Of a DNA stretch of 64,000 nt, positions 39,465-50,793 are shown piece by piece; within the stretch, counting starts at the first letter, position 1, and each line of letters begins with the position of its first letter. Below the pieces are notes generated by a model. That model saw nothing but the letters and a program-made list of their open reading frames with translations. It was not told the origin of the DNA and searched no databases. Source of the DNA: Ascidia mentula (taxonomy: Eukaryota; Chordata; Ascidiacea; Phlebobranchia; Ascidiidae); assembly GCA_947561715.1 (NCBI GenBank), contig OX387205.1, forward strand, positions 3,663,001-3,727,000, given 5' to 3'. Made by a program: the position numbers and the translations under genes.

Positions 39465-39650
39465 GAACAGTGGTTCCCAAAGTGGGCGCCAGCGCCCCCC
39501 TGGGGGCGTTTGCAGTCGTACGGGGGGCGCTTGGTGACATGGCAAAATTTCTTTTATAGCGCAAGTCAGTGTCGCCCAACCGGTGGTACGTGTACCACTA
39601 GTAGTACGCGACCGCATTTCTGGTGGTACGTGACCACCTTTCCGTAATTT
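39465..39650. mobile_element. hAT-like non-autonomous fragments, possibly nested
   Basis: CAGTGGTTCCCAAAGTGGGC followed by a GC-rich hairpin (GCGCCCCCCTGGGGGCG) is typical of hAT-derived short elements. About 95 bp later a second, different hAT-like start appears (CAGTGTCGCCCAACCGGTGG, then repeated TGGTACGTG). Neither shows a clean second end or target duplication, so these look like old fragments. Confidence 0.5.
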
Positions 39651-39951
39651 GCGGGTATAGTTCGAATATAACAAATCGTAAGTGATTTCAAAATTTTTTC
39701 TATGGTCAACATTAAATTTATATGATCAACATTGAACCTGTCCTCAGGGTTTCAGACTTGTGAAACACCACCATTAAATTAACATATAAAGGTTAATTGA
39801 ACCCTGTCATGACGAGAAACGACATTTTATTCACGGCTAATCGCTGGATATTGCCAACAGCTTTAATATATCTCCGTAGGGTTGCACCTAGTTTGGTGCC
39901 CAACGGATGACGGTGATTGTATAGTCACCACACAGTGGAAGTCTTTGCTTG

Positions 39952-40048
39952 GCCGTTTGGTCAGCAAAGTCGTCTGAAAGTCACACCAGCTGCGCTGATG
40001 AGACCTTTTAGGTCGAAACAGTGGCCATCTGTCTGCAGCTTACACAAT
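39952..40048 (+). ncRNA. Type I hammerhead ribozyme, copy 2
   Basis: Homologous to the repeat at 13025-13122. Stem I AGCTGCG (39988-39994) pairs with TGCAGCT (40034-40040), with one G-U wobble at the core-proximal pair. CTGATGA is at 39995-40001. Stem II is GACC/GGTC with loop TTTTA, GAAA is at 40015-40018, and stem III ACAG/CTGT surrounds TGGCCAT. Predicted cleavage is after C at 40033. The substitutions relative to copy 1 fall in a loop and in a position that keeps pairing, which is what selection on the fold would leave. Confidence 0.83.
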
Positions 40049-40074
40049 TCATATTATTGGCTCCACTTTGCTTA
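40047..40074. repeat. Inverted flank of hammerhead repeat, copy 2 side
   Basis: Reverse complement of 12995-13022 at 27 of 28 positions. It is attached to the 3' side of ribozyme copy 2, whereas in copy 1 the matching block is on the 5' side. Confidence 0.75.
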
Positions 40075-41876
40075 GCTTTAATATTTGTTCGAATGCGTCT
40101 TCGCCTAGCTTGAACCAGTGTGTAAGGTTAACAAGTTGTTGTTAAGCAGCTGTGGTCATTAATACAAGCCCAGTATTATGGAAAATAAGATTTTCCCAGC
40201 ATACAGGACTTGACTGTTGATAAACTTATGTTAAACAACGATACATATAACATGATCAATACTCCTATTTCAGGGTCCTTTATTCCATACTCGGGAAAAT
40301 ATTACTGCCACCAGTTACTTAAAAAATTTGACAACAGCTTACCTCAAGAAGAACTTTTGTTGTAAAATATCAAACAAAATACTCCCAGCAATACAATTAC
40401 TCTTTATATTTGAAATAAAGTCACAAGGTAGTTCCGGTGCTAAAGATTAGCCTTTAGGTTTACAGCCTTGTCACGTCAGCAGTAAGTACCCACCAATGTC
40501 ATTTGCCTTATTACTATATTCTAAAAACGTATAATTCCCACATTTGCTTGTAAACACATCTGCTTTTGCGAAAAGGTCAAACTTCTGTGCTTCTATTGCG
40601 TCACAATTCCTGCCGCGTATGATTGGTGTGTTTGAATTAATTTGTCATGCTGGCTCTGGTCCGTATCCAATCACAAGATAGCCAGCACTATTTTTCCAAA
40701 CAGTGCTTTGATGTTTGGTTTTGTATCCGATATTCATTTAAGCTTGTAGCAAGATTTCTTTCAAATTGCTTGTTCCTCTTTTCAAAGGGATGGCGTTGAT
40801 TTAAGACCAATACAATTGCCAGGTGTCCTGCATAGATATCCTAGCAATTGATATGCTAAGTTATAAATGCCTTAGTTCAACAGCCCACGAGGGTTACCTG
40901 TTTGAGCTGTTTGGCCCCCATGAAGCAATTTCTTACCTGTTATGCAAGTTTGCGTTGTATTGTACATCGTGCATTGTTACCGCCCATGTCAGTAAATTGC
41001 GATGCCTTAAAATTGCAAGCAACATGACGTGCGAATTGAAAATTACCAAATCGATTTTAAATCCAGCAATTCTCACAACCTAAGTTAAGGTCGGCTGGAT
41101 AAGTTAAAGAAGTCGCTGCAAGCAGTTCATAATGAAGATAACAACTTCATGGAAAGATCCCTGTTGATGAACTGGCCTTGTTAGCTGGGTAAAGGTCAAA
41201 GCAGACCGCAACAAAATATGTCATATGCCATGTTTGATTTTGATACGGATGAAAAGACTAAACTTCTTGAAATATTAACAAAACACTTTTTTTATGCAGT
41301 GGAAAAGTGTGGTTTGCGCGACTTACAAAGTTAGTCGGTCCATATGATTTCGACTACATATTATTCAGGGCAAAGCAGTAAACACAACCTATTAAAAGTA
41401 TGATAGAACTGTAAATGAATACTCCATTATGACGCAAGAATAAAACCAAAGCAATCGTATTAAAATATCTCATTTCGAAAAACAGTTTTTATACAATCGA
41501 AAGCTTTTATACACCCCCTTAAACATTTTCTCTCAGGCCAAAGAAAACTGGCAGCCAATACCAACATTCTTGAAGGATCGAAATGCGCAGGTGGTTGCTA
41601 TTGCGTAGGCAGAAAACCGTAGGTGACATGCCAACGCCAAAGCTGCGAATAGCACCCTTGCCCTTCTACAGTTTGTTATGACAATGTCATGCTCATATTC
41701 TTTGCACAAAAAATGGCATGGGAGACATTTTTTCGCTCCTCTTCTGAGAAGGAATTGTCTCAAATGCCTCAGGCCAACGGGCTTAAAAGGCACTTATGCA
41801 ATATTTCGAAGACATTTGATGGACTTTGCAGGAAACTGGCTTGATGGACTTAGCAGGAAAACAATTCTGGGACAAA

Positions 41877-44800
41877 ATGTGTCAGATCCATATGTGTTTT
41901 TGTCTCTTCGTTTTACTTTTGGTCTGCAACGTGCGTGAATGCAAAGGTAATAGAGTTCTACATGGGAACGAAAACTTTTTGTGGAAGCAAACGAAATGAT
42001 GTCAATATTTAGGATAAAATATACTTTTGTGAACAGGGTTGAAGTGTTGGAGTTGCGAAAGATCTCCCAGTGAAAACATGTGCATACGGACCGGCCGCCA
42101 AGTCTATTGCGTGCCGTCGCAGGTTCGGAAAAAACGTATTTTCTTTTTGTTAACATAAGAATAAAAACTGCATTTTAATCACTGAAACGAAAATTAATGC
42201 AAATCTTTCAGCTCGACTAACACCACCAGCTCATATCTATACGTTATTTTATAAAAAATTTTGATTCAAATGAAAATGTGCTTTTCCAAATTCGTCTTCG
42301 AATCCATTTTTTTTTCTACTTGTGACGTTAACACGTGAATGTGTTCACGTTTTCAGAGAAGCTGTTTTACGACGGTTCGTCGATACGGAGATGAAACTTT
42401 TATGTGGAAAGGATGCAAACAAAACAACGCATGCGGAAACAATAAAAACCAGGCAATGATCGGCTGAATTATAGTTTATTACTGAAACATTGACAGAACT
42501 TGTCTGTCGAATATAAAGTGAATTCACATTCGATTTGTCTGACAAATTCATCCGGATAAAGCGGATTAAATAATCTGCATTCGTCCGAATTGGGCTAAGA
42601 TTAAAATTAATCCAATCCGGCTTAACCGAGTTTTCTGCAAAGAAAGATTAAGGACAAAACATTCAGTGTTTACGGGTAGTTTTGCGTTTGATTTTTGCAA
42701 GCCAAAAGTCACTACCTCATACTTCCGTCTCATCTTCTGAGTTCAAAATTTTTATTGGATTGTCGCTGGAGCAACGGACCCAACTGTTTCCAGTGAACAA
42801 GATTCTGCTTGTGCGAAACGCCGATCCCCAAATTGGTTCTTATCTAATCGTGTATCGCATTTTGTTCGGTGAAACAACATCAGTTGCGGTTTATCGGCGT
42901 ATTCTTAATTTTGCTTTCCACCGCCTGTCTAAACTGGTGGTCCTCAAGCTTTTTGCACTTGAGGACCGGTAATGGCAAAAGTATGCATTTCGTCAAAAAG
43001 AAATCCATTTAAAGTGAAAATAATCTAAAGTGGGGGAACTGTAAAACGTGATCGTGTATAGACGGTATAGAGAAAGACTGGTATAAACTATATATAGGTT
43101 AATATAAATTGCTCCTATTTCCAGAACAAAGAAGGCTTCAATGCGATTCAAAATCAATGTAACAACCACTTGGTATCTTCCATGTGCACGTGTTGCTGCA
43201 AATCCTATAACTGCAATCGTTATGAGCGATGTAGGCCAAGTGTAAGAGGTAAAACTTGTATAATTGTTTGTTTTTACCCGTAAGAAATATAAATCACAAT
43301 AAAGCACGTTTATCTCGATCGTTTCTAACTGAATTTGTACGAAAGTATAGGCTTATACGATGCATATTTGCAAAAATAAATACTAACTGACAAATAGTGG
43401 GCAACAAATACATTAGTTATTCAATATTTTATAGGATCAGGCTCAGATGCGACTATAAAAAGGCCACGAGGTAAGTACAGTCTAAATATGTTTCTTAAAC
43501 AAAAACGTTGTACGCAAAGCAAACTTTCCTATGTGTGGCAGTTCGACCAACAGTTTTAACCACTATTGCGGATCCAACCCGATTTCCAACATTAAGAAGG
43601 CAGAGTCCAACAGGGACTTGCCCGCAAATCTCAAGTCGATTTCAAAACGGTGAAGTCGCCTGCAGCGATTCGAATAAAATCGGTTCGGTTTGCGAATTTA
43701 CTTGCACCAGCGAAGGATTTTATATTTATCCAATGGCTAAAGCCGCAACGTCACGATGTCTTTCAAACGGAACTTGGAGCCAACCGAAGCAATGTTGCGC
43801 AAGTGAGATTTGTAAAACAACGTTGTTTTTTCCAAGCACTACTGTTTTACTGATATCTTATAACTGTATTGCCACATGTTCTGCTAGCTTTAATGTATAC
43901 AGTTACCGATCTTTGCTTAATTGCAGCGATGATTCCCACTCCCTTCATTTAAACTATATAGGCCTCGTTATTCCGTTATTATCCAACACATGGAAAATTC
44001 ACAATAGCAGCTTCCGAAAAATGTAATTACATGTTAATGTTTTTTTTGCTGATTTTGTGTTAATGCCTTTTAGCGTTATTCGTTCGTCTTTAGGAAAGTA
44101 AAGGTGTGTCATTCTGCACGATACGTTCTTTTAAAGTTGCATTAAAAGTCAGAGACATTGCGTGTATTTAAACACGCTGTCGAGGTTTTTTTTAAATTTT
44201 GGGATACACATTTTCATGTACGGTGTCGGGATTAAGTGTTATGGCAAGCCTTCGTGACGGCAAACAGGGAATCAAATTACCTAAATTAGAAACACGAGTA
44301 TAATCCAACCTAATCCTCCACCATACTTGCTGGATAAGGAAACATCTTGCTTGCCAAATAAAAAGGAAATTGTGTGTTTGTTTTTCTGTTAGTATATAAG
44401 ACTTCTTGCTTTCCTTTTCGTTCCTACCTTATTTGTTTTGCTTTTTAGGACCTTGTCCACCATATCTGCCTATGGATTTAGTGGTTCTTGTACACGCGAA
44501 AGATGCCAGAAACTGGATACAGATTATCAAAGTATTTACCCGTTCCATGCTTAGGTACGGTAAACTTTTTTGCAAAGCTTTTATTCGTATGGTAATACGT
44601 TCATCAGAGAAAGCACAAACATTTTTGGTTCATAATGAATACTAGTGCTTTGCTATCAGCATCGGATCTTACCCAAGTCTCATAATAAAAATTCTTAGAT
44701 TTTCTTACGATAAACACAAAGCGCTTTCGTTAAAAAAGGACCAACAGTCAATGATCACCATTTGTAGTCATTGGTTTTATACTGATTCAAATACATAAAG

Positions 44801-47121
44801 ATAGAAGTCAGAATATATTTCCATCAAGTCCTATAACACAGCTGTTGTTCGAATTGTGCATACCCTGGGTTTGTTTCCATTGTGTCGTCACAACTGTCAT
44901 TGTTCGCAGGACATACAGCCTTGGAATCGATGCATTGAGAGTGGCTCGGATCCCGTTCAGTGCGTCTCCCCACTTAGAACACGCGGTCACTCTAAACGAG
45001 ACGAACAACATGGATCCGTCCACATTCTTTGAACGAGCTCAGATGCAAACGTACAATCAATTAGGTATGGGTACAGGGAAAGTGCATGTGCATGTAAATT
45101 GCAAGTACGGGGAAAACAAGAAAGTCCCATTTTAATCAAGTGAAAGCGGAAAGTATCGATGTTAGGATATTTATTTTAAAAAGAGTGCATGGCACGCAGT
45201 TATATCAAGTATTTGTACATTATTTTCCGTTAGATTTTTAATATAGTGAGGCTCTACAGTGGTTCGCAACTTGGGGTTCGCGGACCCCCAAGGTCCCGTT
45301 GGATTGTTTCAGGGGGTCATTGAGTGCTAGTATCAATGCATGGATTCATCGATTTGATGATTTATAAAGGGGCTCGTGATTACAAAAAGGTTGGGAATCA
45401 CTTCTCTATGCTATGACAATTGACACAGCAGTGTTGTAGAAACGATGCTGCTTGATTAATAAGTAGTGATGCACCGAAACAGCTATTTTTATATTCGGCC
45501 GAAACCGAATATTCGGCAAAAGTTGCCGAATTAATTCGGCCGAATAAACCGAAACTAATTTTGGTATCCATCTCTTTAAACGCAATAAATTTAAACAAAA
45601 CATATACTGGATTACATCTTATCCTATCACACAGCCTTTTTTGGCGCTTGAAGAATAACCTCGTCTTCCTGTACCAAGTGCTTAAAGTTGATTTTTATCA
45701 TTTCTGTGAAAGTGAACAAATGAAACGAACATATTCGTACAGTTTAAACAATGATTTTGACCTTTTCTAAACTTTGTGTTTCAGCGTTATATGCAATAAA
45801 AAAGTTTCGGTTTCGGCCGAATTTTGCAGAAATATTCGGCCGAAACCGAATAATTGCGAAAACCTTAGTTTCGGCCGAATAAATTCGGCAAACCGAACTT
45901 TCGGTGCATCCCTATTAATAAGAATTTCTTCTGGAACTTAAGGTACGAAAGTGTTTATTCTAACCTACGTTTTGTCCACTATCCGGCGAGACTTCAGTCC
46001 TGGCACATAACCTTAAAGAAGTTTCGCCGGATGGTGGACGAAACGTTGGTTAGAATAAACACTTTCGTACCTTAAGTGCCAGAAGAGCAATTCTTATTAA
46101 TTACTAAGCCTGGCAGCAAGAATACCACTACAAATGCTGCTTGAGTTTGTAGTTATGTTACATTGCCATCACACTCTTTCCTTCTTGTTGTCAAGCTGAC
46201 GGGCGAGCCAACATAGGAGCAGCCTTGAATTATAGTCTAATGACGTATTTGAGTGAAACCCGCCATCCAGACCGTCACGCATACGCGGTTATGGTAGTTA
46301 CTGATACCCCATCAGATGACGATGTATTGGAACCGGCAGAGGCTCTTCGCAAAGAAGGTGTGCTGGTATGTATACGTTCCAGCCACATGCATGTCTGTAA
46401 TGGAATGGATTCCACAATAATGTTTTATTGGTGTGGACCCACATTGAAAATTTCCTGTATAAATGTTCATTACAGAGGTATACCTGCACTTGCCTTGTGG
46501 GTCGTCTGATATAATATTTCCGATCTCCGGGCCAAATTCAGCCATTTAGAGGCCTTGGGCACTTGAGACTTCGATGTATTAAGAACTACCTGTGTGTAGT
46601 TCTTCATAAACACAATAAACCGCTATATATTGTATCCATTGCAATTACACACAAAATATTATATATAGGGGGTGTCGCCGGCGCGACGCACCAGAGCTCA
46701 TTTCAGCCTAGCCGACGAACACTATTGTTTGCTTTGAAAGCAAGGGATGTCTATCGTAATGGCTTGGTTCCATTATATCTTCATGTGCTTTTTAAAAAAA
46801 AGTCCTTGTCGCGGCTGGTATATAGCACATGCGCAGCATTCTTTGCTTAAATTTTGTCCTGCTCGACATACCCTTGTAATCGCTCACCATGCTGCATTCA
46901 TTTACTATCCCTTTACACCTGGATGCACTTTTCAGACTTTTGTTCAATTTTTCCGTCCTACTGGGACGGAGAGTTACGATTTGGATGAACTGCTTAACAT
47001 TGCCGGGTCGGAGGAACGCGTTTGGATCGTAGACAGGAATGGATCGCCTCTCGAAAAAGAACAGCAATCTCCTTTGGATTATGTGTGTAAAGATGTCTGT
47101 CGCTTCGCTTACAAAAACTAA
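41877..47121 (+). CDS. Secreted Ly6/uPAR-like, sushi and vWA domain protein
   Basis: Nine exons join in phase: 41877-41946, 42037-42122, 43125-43248, 43435-43470, 43542-43802, 44449-44554, 44910-45064, 46196-46365, 46936-47121 (397 aa). Exon 1 is a signal peptide (MCQIHMCFCLFVLLLVCNV). Exons 2-3 form a cysteine-rich module opening LKCWSCERSPSENMC and closing MCTCCCKSYNCN, the pattern of a Ly6/uPAR (three-finger) domain. After a short linker, exon 5 has one CCP/sushi domain (CPQISSRFQNGEVAC to WSQPKQCC). Exons 6-9 form a von Willebrand A domain (PMDLVVLVHAKDARN, GRANIGAALNY, MVVTDTPSDDDVLEPA, LDELLNIAG) ending near CKDVCRFAYKN. The MIDAS DxSxS is replaced by HAKDA, so metal-dependent ligand binding is doubtful. 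It is probably extracellular. No known orthologue name can be given; the exon 8-9 join rests on phase and domain continuity. Confidence 0.8.
42940..42972. repeat. Short perfect hairpin, hAT-end-like
   Basis: GGTCCTCAAG and CTTGAGGACC form a 10-bp perfect stem around a 9-nt loop inside intron 2 of the vWA gene. The sequence resembles the ends of some hAT elements, but no full element is visible. Confidence 0.4.
45254..45407. mobile_element. hAT-like short non-autonomous element
   Basis: Left end CAGTGGTTCGCAACTT and right end AAGGTTGGGAATCACTT are imperfect inverted repeats of the hAT type, about 150 bp apart, in intron 7 of the vWA gene. Only part of a target duplication (CTCTA on both sides) can be matched, so it is old. 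Confidence 0.55.
45464..45914. mobile_element. hAT non-autonomous element with 8-bp target duplication
   Basis: A 451-bp element begins TAGTGATGCACCGAAA and ends TTTCGGTGCATCCCTA (one mismatch between the inverted ends). It is filled with subterminal TTCGGCCGAA-type repeats on both sides. An exact 8-bp duplication TTAATAAG flanks it at 45456-45463 and 45915-45922. The end sequence and the 8-bp duplication are hAT superfamily hallmarks. No transposase frame is inside, so it moved in trans. Confidence 0.85.
45915..46105. mobile_element. Foldback (long inverted repeat) element
   Basis: Two arms of about 80 bp (45915-45996 and 46018-46105) are near-perfect reverse complements around a short spacer, with shared blocks such as GGTACGAAAGTGTTTATTCT and GGCGAAAC-like segments. 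The outer end is an ATTAATAAGAATT/AATTCTTATTAAT palindrome. The hAT element sits within this end sequence, so the foldback element came first. Confidence 0.75.
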
Positions 47122-48085
47122 AATGTTGTCGAATAATCGCTAAAAAGAAAGTAAATCTTTTGGAAGTATGTGTGTTACTTACCATATATATAAGGTTACC
47201 GACAACATTTTTTTATGCTGGCCTCTGGATCTGTGCTTCTAGTTATTTGACCAACAATGTACGCACTGTGAGTGACTGTCGGGTCGTAGGCAACGTCGTT
47301 TAAAACGTATTGAGATTTCGCAATGAGGTTACTCTATGGTAGAAACTGAGACAGAGTCACGTGATATTATGCGCACGTGACAAAAGAATACTATGAGTCA
47401 ACAGAAAGTTTTCCACGCAAACAACTTGACAATACCTCGATTAAAAGGAATCTTTTCGTGGTGTCGTGACGTCATCACCTCTGTCAACACTTCTCAACGA
47501 TGGCTCATTGTTTGAAATAGTTTTACTGAATGTTTGATGACATATCATGCGGTTGAGTAATCGTGGCAATGAAAGGGCTGCAGAGGTGTTTGGCATATAA
47601 ATATAAGTTAGGCATCAGTTCTGTTCCGTTTATTTCTTAAAATAAAAAATAATTGCACTCAAATCCATTATCAATTGGCTTTTGTAGTTTTGGCGGGTGA
47701 TGCTAACAAGAGAACAAGTCTTTTATGTGTGGTAGCTAGCACCAGCACGATAATCAGGTGTGGAATATGTAAAATGAAAGGTGAAATTTTACTTGAGCAT
47801 GTAAGACATAAAACAGTTACCAAAAATGAGGAAAAAACACCGCTTGTAACATCACTAAAAAGAAAAAGCGAAATACAAGATGATATATATATATGTATAT
47901 AAAAAGTGGCTGATCCAGCCTTTCTGCAATGCCTTGGCTGCGAAGCCTGTGAACCTTATATATATGTACATACACGTGGGACAGGAGAAAGTCAGTTAGG
48001 CCTACAAGCTGTGAAATCCGGTAAACCTATGCTTTCTTCCAGCAGGGTTTCGAGAAATATAGTTTTTTTGGCTTGTTTGTGGCAG
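47122..48085. other. Interval before the RabBD gene exons
   Basis: The first exon(s) of the RabBD gene should lie here, because the 48086 exon starts in phase 2. I could not choose one. A CRE palindrome is at 47467-47474 and an AT repeat at about 47882-47900. The open frame 47675-47902 has no recognised domain. Confidence 0.4.
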
Positions 48086-49874
48086 AGAATTGGTAAATTT
48101 TGAACAAAAGGAACTGCTCGTGGTGGACAGAACTTTCCTAATGCATCAACTCGAGCTGGAGGAAGAAAAATTAATTCTACAAGTTATACATCGCGACGCG
48201 GAGATACGAAACAAAGAGAAAGAACGTATCAAGTACGTCATGTACACTACAGAAGGTTATGCAACAATATTGGTACTACTTTGATGAATTTTTCTCAGAA
48301 CGTTAAGCAGTCTCCTTCTGAAAAGAGTCTCTGAGGTCAAAGGAACTGAAACAGAACTGCGAAATATCTGTGATGTCTGTGGAAGAAATTTCGGCCTGAT
48401 ATTAAATCGAGGGGTAAAGGGGCAAACTTACGCTATGAAACGTGATTTCCCAATGCAGATTTTGCGTGTTTAGCTTTCGTGCAATAGACGTAACTTACGG
48501 GTTTTTAAACATGAACAACACAGCGCATATTAATGAGGCAAAATTAATTCTTTGCAAACGTTTCCTTTCTAACAACATATAACTGTTAAGCTGTTTCAAC
48601 AACCATGCTACAGTAATATGGATTTTGTTTTCAATGTTAAATCTGTTGCAAAACCGTAAATGATAATAGCCTTAGCATTACATCGTTCAATGTATTTACG
48701 GTCTCATAAACGTTAAGTACTTTTTTAATTTGGTGCAATGCAACTACTGCAGCAGTTTCGTGTGTGGGAATAGAGTTTGCGGATTTCTGACCAACGAACC
48801 AAAAATTTGGTCCTGTTTATATTGTGACAAAAAGCGGTAAGTGTTCATCACTGGTAAAGCCTCGCTGTCCTTGAGTAGAACTATAACACCACAGAATCAT
48901 ATGAAAAGTTTGTGAGGGGAAATAATAAAAATTACATCAGTGAAAGCAGAATGATAATTTGCAAAATCGAAACCCAAGTAATTGAGTAAATTTTTTTATA
49001 ATTTGGTAAATATTTACACCAGGTCACAAGTAAGATGTTACTTTTGATTATTTTTTACTGTATATCCTGCATTAATTTTCAACAGAACTTATCAAAAGCT
49101 ATCATTTGAGTGGTTTCACAACATGGTACATGATAAATTCATTTGTCCTGGGACTGAAGTTGTTTCAAAACAACTCAACAGGAGAAGAAGATCACGAGGT
49201 TTTTGGAAAAAATGCTCTTATAAAATCATCAGTGAAATCACACATAAATATTTTTTCAGAAATCCAGGCCGCCGTTAAGAAAGACTCCAACCATGTGGTA
49301 ATAAATAATTTTTTGTTCTTTGTAATCCTGTACAGTATAGTCAGCGAATTGATTTCGGGGAAAAACGTAGAGTATGTATAGTCAATTTGAATTGGTGGTA
49401 TATAGAACCATCAGGGCGGTCTCTACGCACAATTAACCAATCCAAGCTTGGAGCCAAGCACTTTACCATGAAGATAGTAAAAATTTAAAACTCTAAATTG
49501 TCCCAGTCTGTTTTTCGATTTAATACTGCCCTTATTTAAGTTTCCAAGCGGGCCCCGCATTTCCTACAGGTCCGGCCGGGCTAGAAATACTCCTGTATTA
49601 TTTGTTCTATTACAAGTAGGCCTATAGCAAGAAAGATTGTTTGCACACAATCCTTCAGGTGTTGTAATCTTGAACTTGGACTGCGAGTCGTCGGCAAAAA
49701 AGGAGCCGTCAGAAAAATGTTCAAAAATTTGAGAACTAATTATTGACCATAATGTAACTTTTTTGTGTTATTCAGCCGCATCAAAACTCCAGACCGGAAC
49801 AGCTCTTTCAGCCACCAGTATCAAACTTCGTGTTACATTCCCAACCAAGCCCGTTCTTGTTCCATTTTAATTGA
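48086..49874 (+). CDS. Rab-binding-domain effector, rabphilin/Noc2/Slp-like, short
   Basis: Exons: 48086-48232, 48299-48413, 48733-48836 (start uncertain), 49086-49198, 49260-49297, 49776-49874 (stop). The helix LILQVIHRDAEIRNKEKERI matches the first RabBD helix. A FYVE-related zinc finger follows (CDVCGRNFGLILNRG, VQCNYCSSFVC, WSCLYCDKKR). The second RabBD part is FEWFHNMVHDKF, equivalent to the SGAWFY motif that contacts Rab27/Rab3. The frame ends about 45 codons later with no C2 domain, as in Noc2. Role inferred from the family: regulated secretion or vesicle tethering through a GTP-bound Rab. The N-terminal exon is missing from my model. The third exon lacks a normal AG acceptor at the expected place; the nearest AG (48716-48717) would add YFFNL inside the zinc finger. 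Confidence 0.78.
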
Positions 49875-50793
49875 GTTATTGAAACCGTTATTTTGGTGTT
49901 GTGTTCTTTTGTTATCAATGCAATATTTTGTATTTTTAATGCTTCAGTTTTCTTTGTTTTTTTGGTGGATTATATGAACATTTTTACCTTCTTGGCGACC
50001 CATTGTCAAATTGTTTACAGGCTTTTATTCAATTTTGAACACGCTTGCTTTGTGAATTACGCGTTTCTGTTTTTCATTGAAAAGTTGCAAAAACATGGAC
50101 ACGACATCTGTTGCGAAAACAGCATGACTTTTTTAATTTTGACTTGACATAACACAAAAGTTACAAGGCATAAAACTGCACAAAGGAGCAATTCGATTTG
50201 GTCGAATATTCATTGACTTCACAAAATTGAGTTTGGCCACAAAACACTTATTTTACTATAAATACCACTTTGTATTATCGCTGTAGCGTCATAACTCTGT
50301 TTTCTTGCGTTATTCGTGCACAAAAATCGCTAGTGATCGTTTCGTCATGAAACCTTACGTTAATGTACGCTCCCAAGCACTGTTATTCAAAATTGGATTC
50401 CCTGTTAATATTTTGTAAGTAGGGTTTCCTGTTGAAATTATATTCTGTGCCAATGTTAGCATTTGGAATGATATTGAAATATCCGTAATATTCGGATATC
50501 TTTGCATCACCAGTTTGTGGCCCAGATGTTTTTTGTATAAAAAGCGTGGGGAACTTTTTTGGTGTTCCAATATACAGCTTCGTGGGCCATCTAAAAGCCA
50601 TACTGTGGCCCACTTGGCAGAAAACACAGGTATTTCGTTGAAGTGATGTAAAACGAATCGGAAATGTATGTTGACCATATCCGATTTGTTTGCTATCATC
50701 CGATTTAACAACGGAGTTACAAAATTAAATTCCATGTTTGCAAAAAATTGGCGTCTTGTGTAATTCCTGTTGCTAAGTGGAAAAACAATAATT
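49875..50793. other. Intergenic between RabBD gene and IFT43
   Basis: AT-rich, with no exon or repeat I can support. A long antisense open frame (50355-50903) overlaps the IFT43 start and looks like chance. Confidence 0.6.

Larger units (their letters stand above)
38600..41876. other. Intergenic, repeat-rich
   Basis: This lies between NOS1AP and the secreted LU-CCP-vWA gene. It holds the hAT-like fragments at 39465-39650 and the second hammerhead repeat at 39952-40074. No exon is supported. Confidence 0.6.

Noticed and set aside
46366-46509. Exon GIPALALWVV after the vWA exon at 46365
   Set aside because: It stops at once, whereas the exon at 46936 is in phase and supplies the missing vWA end.
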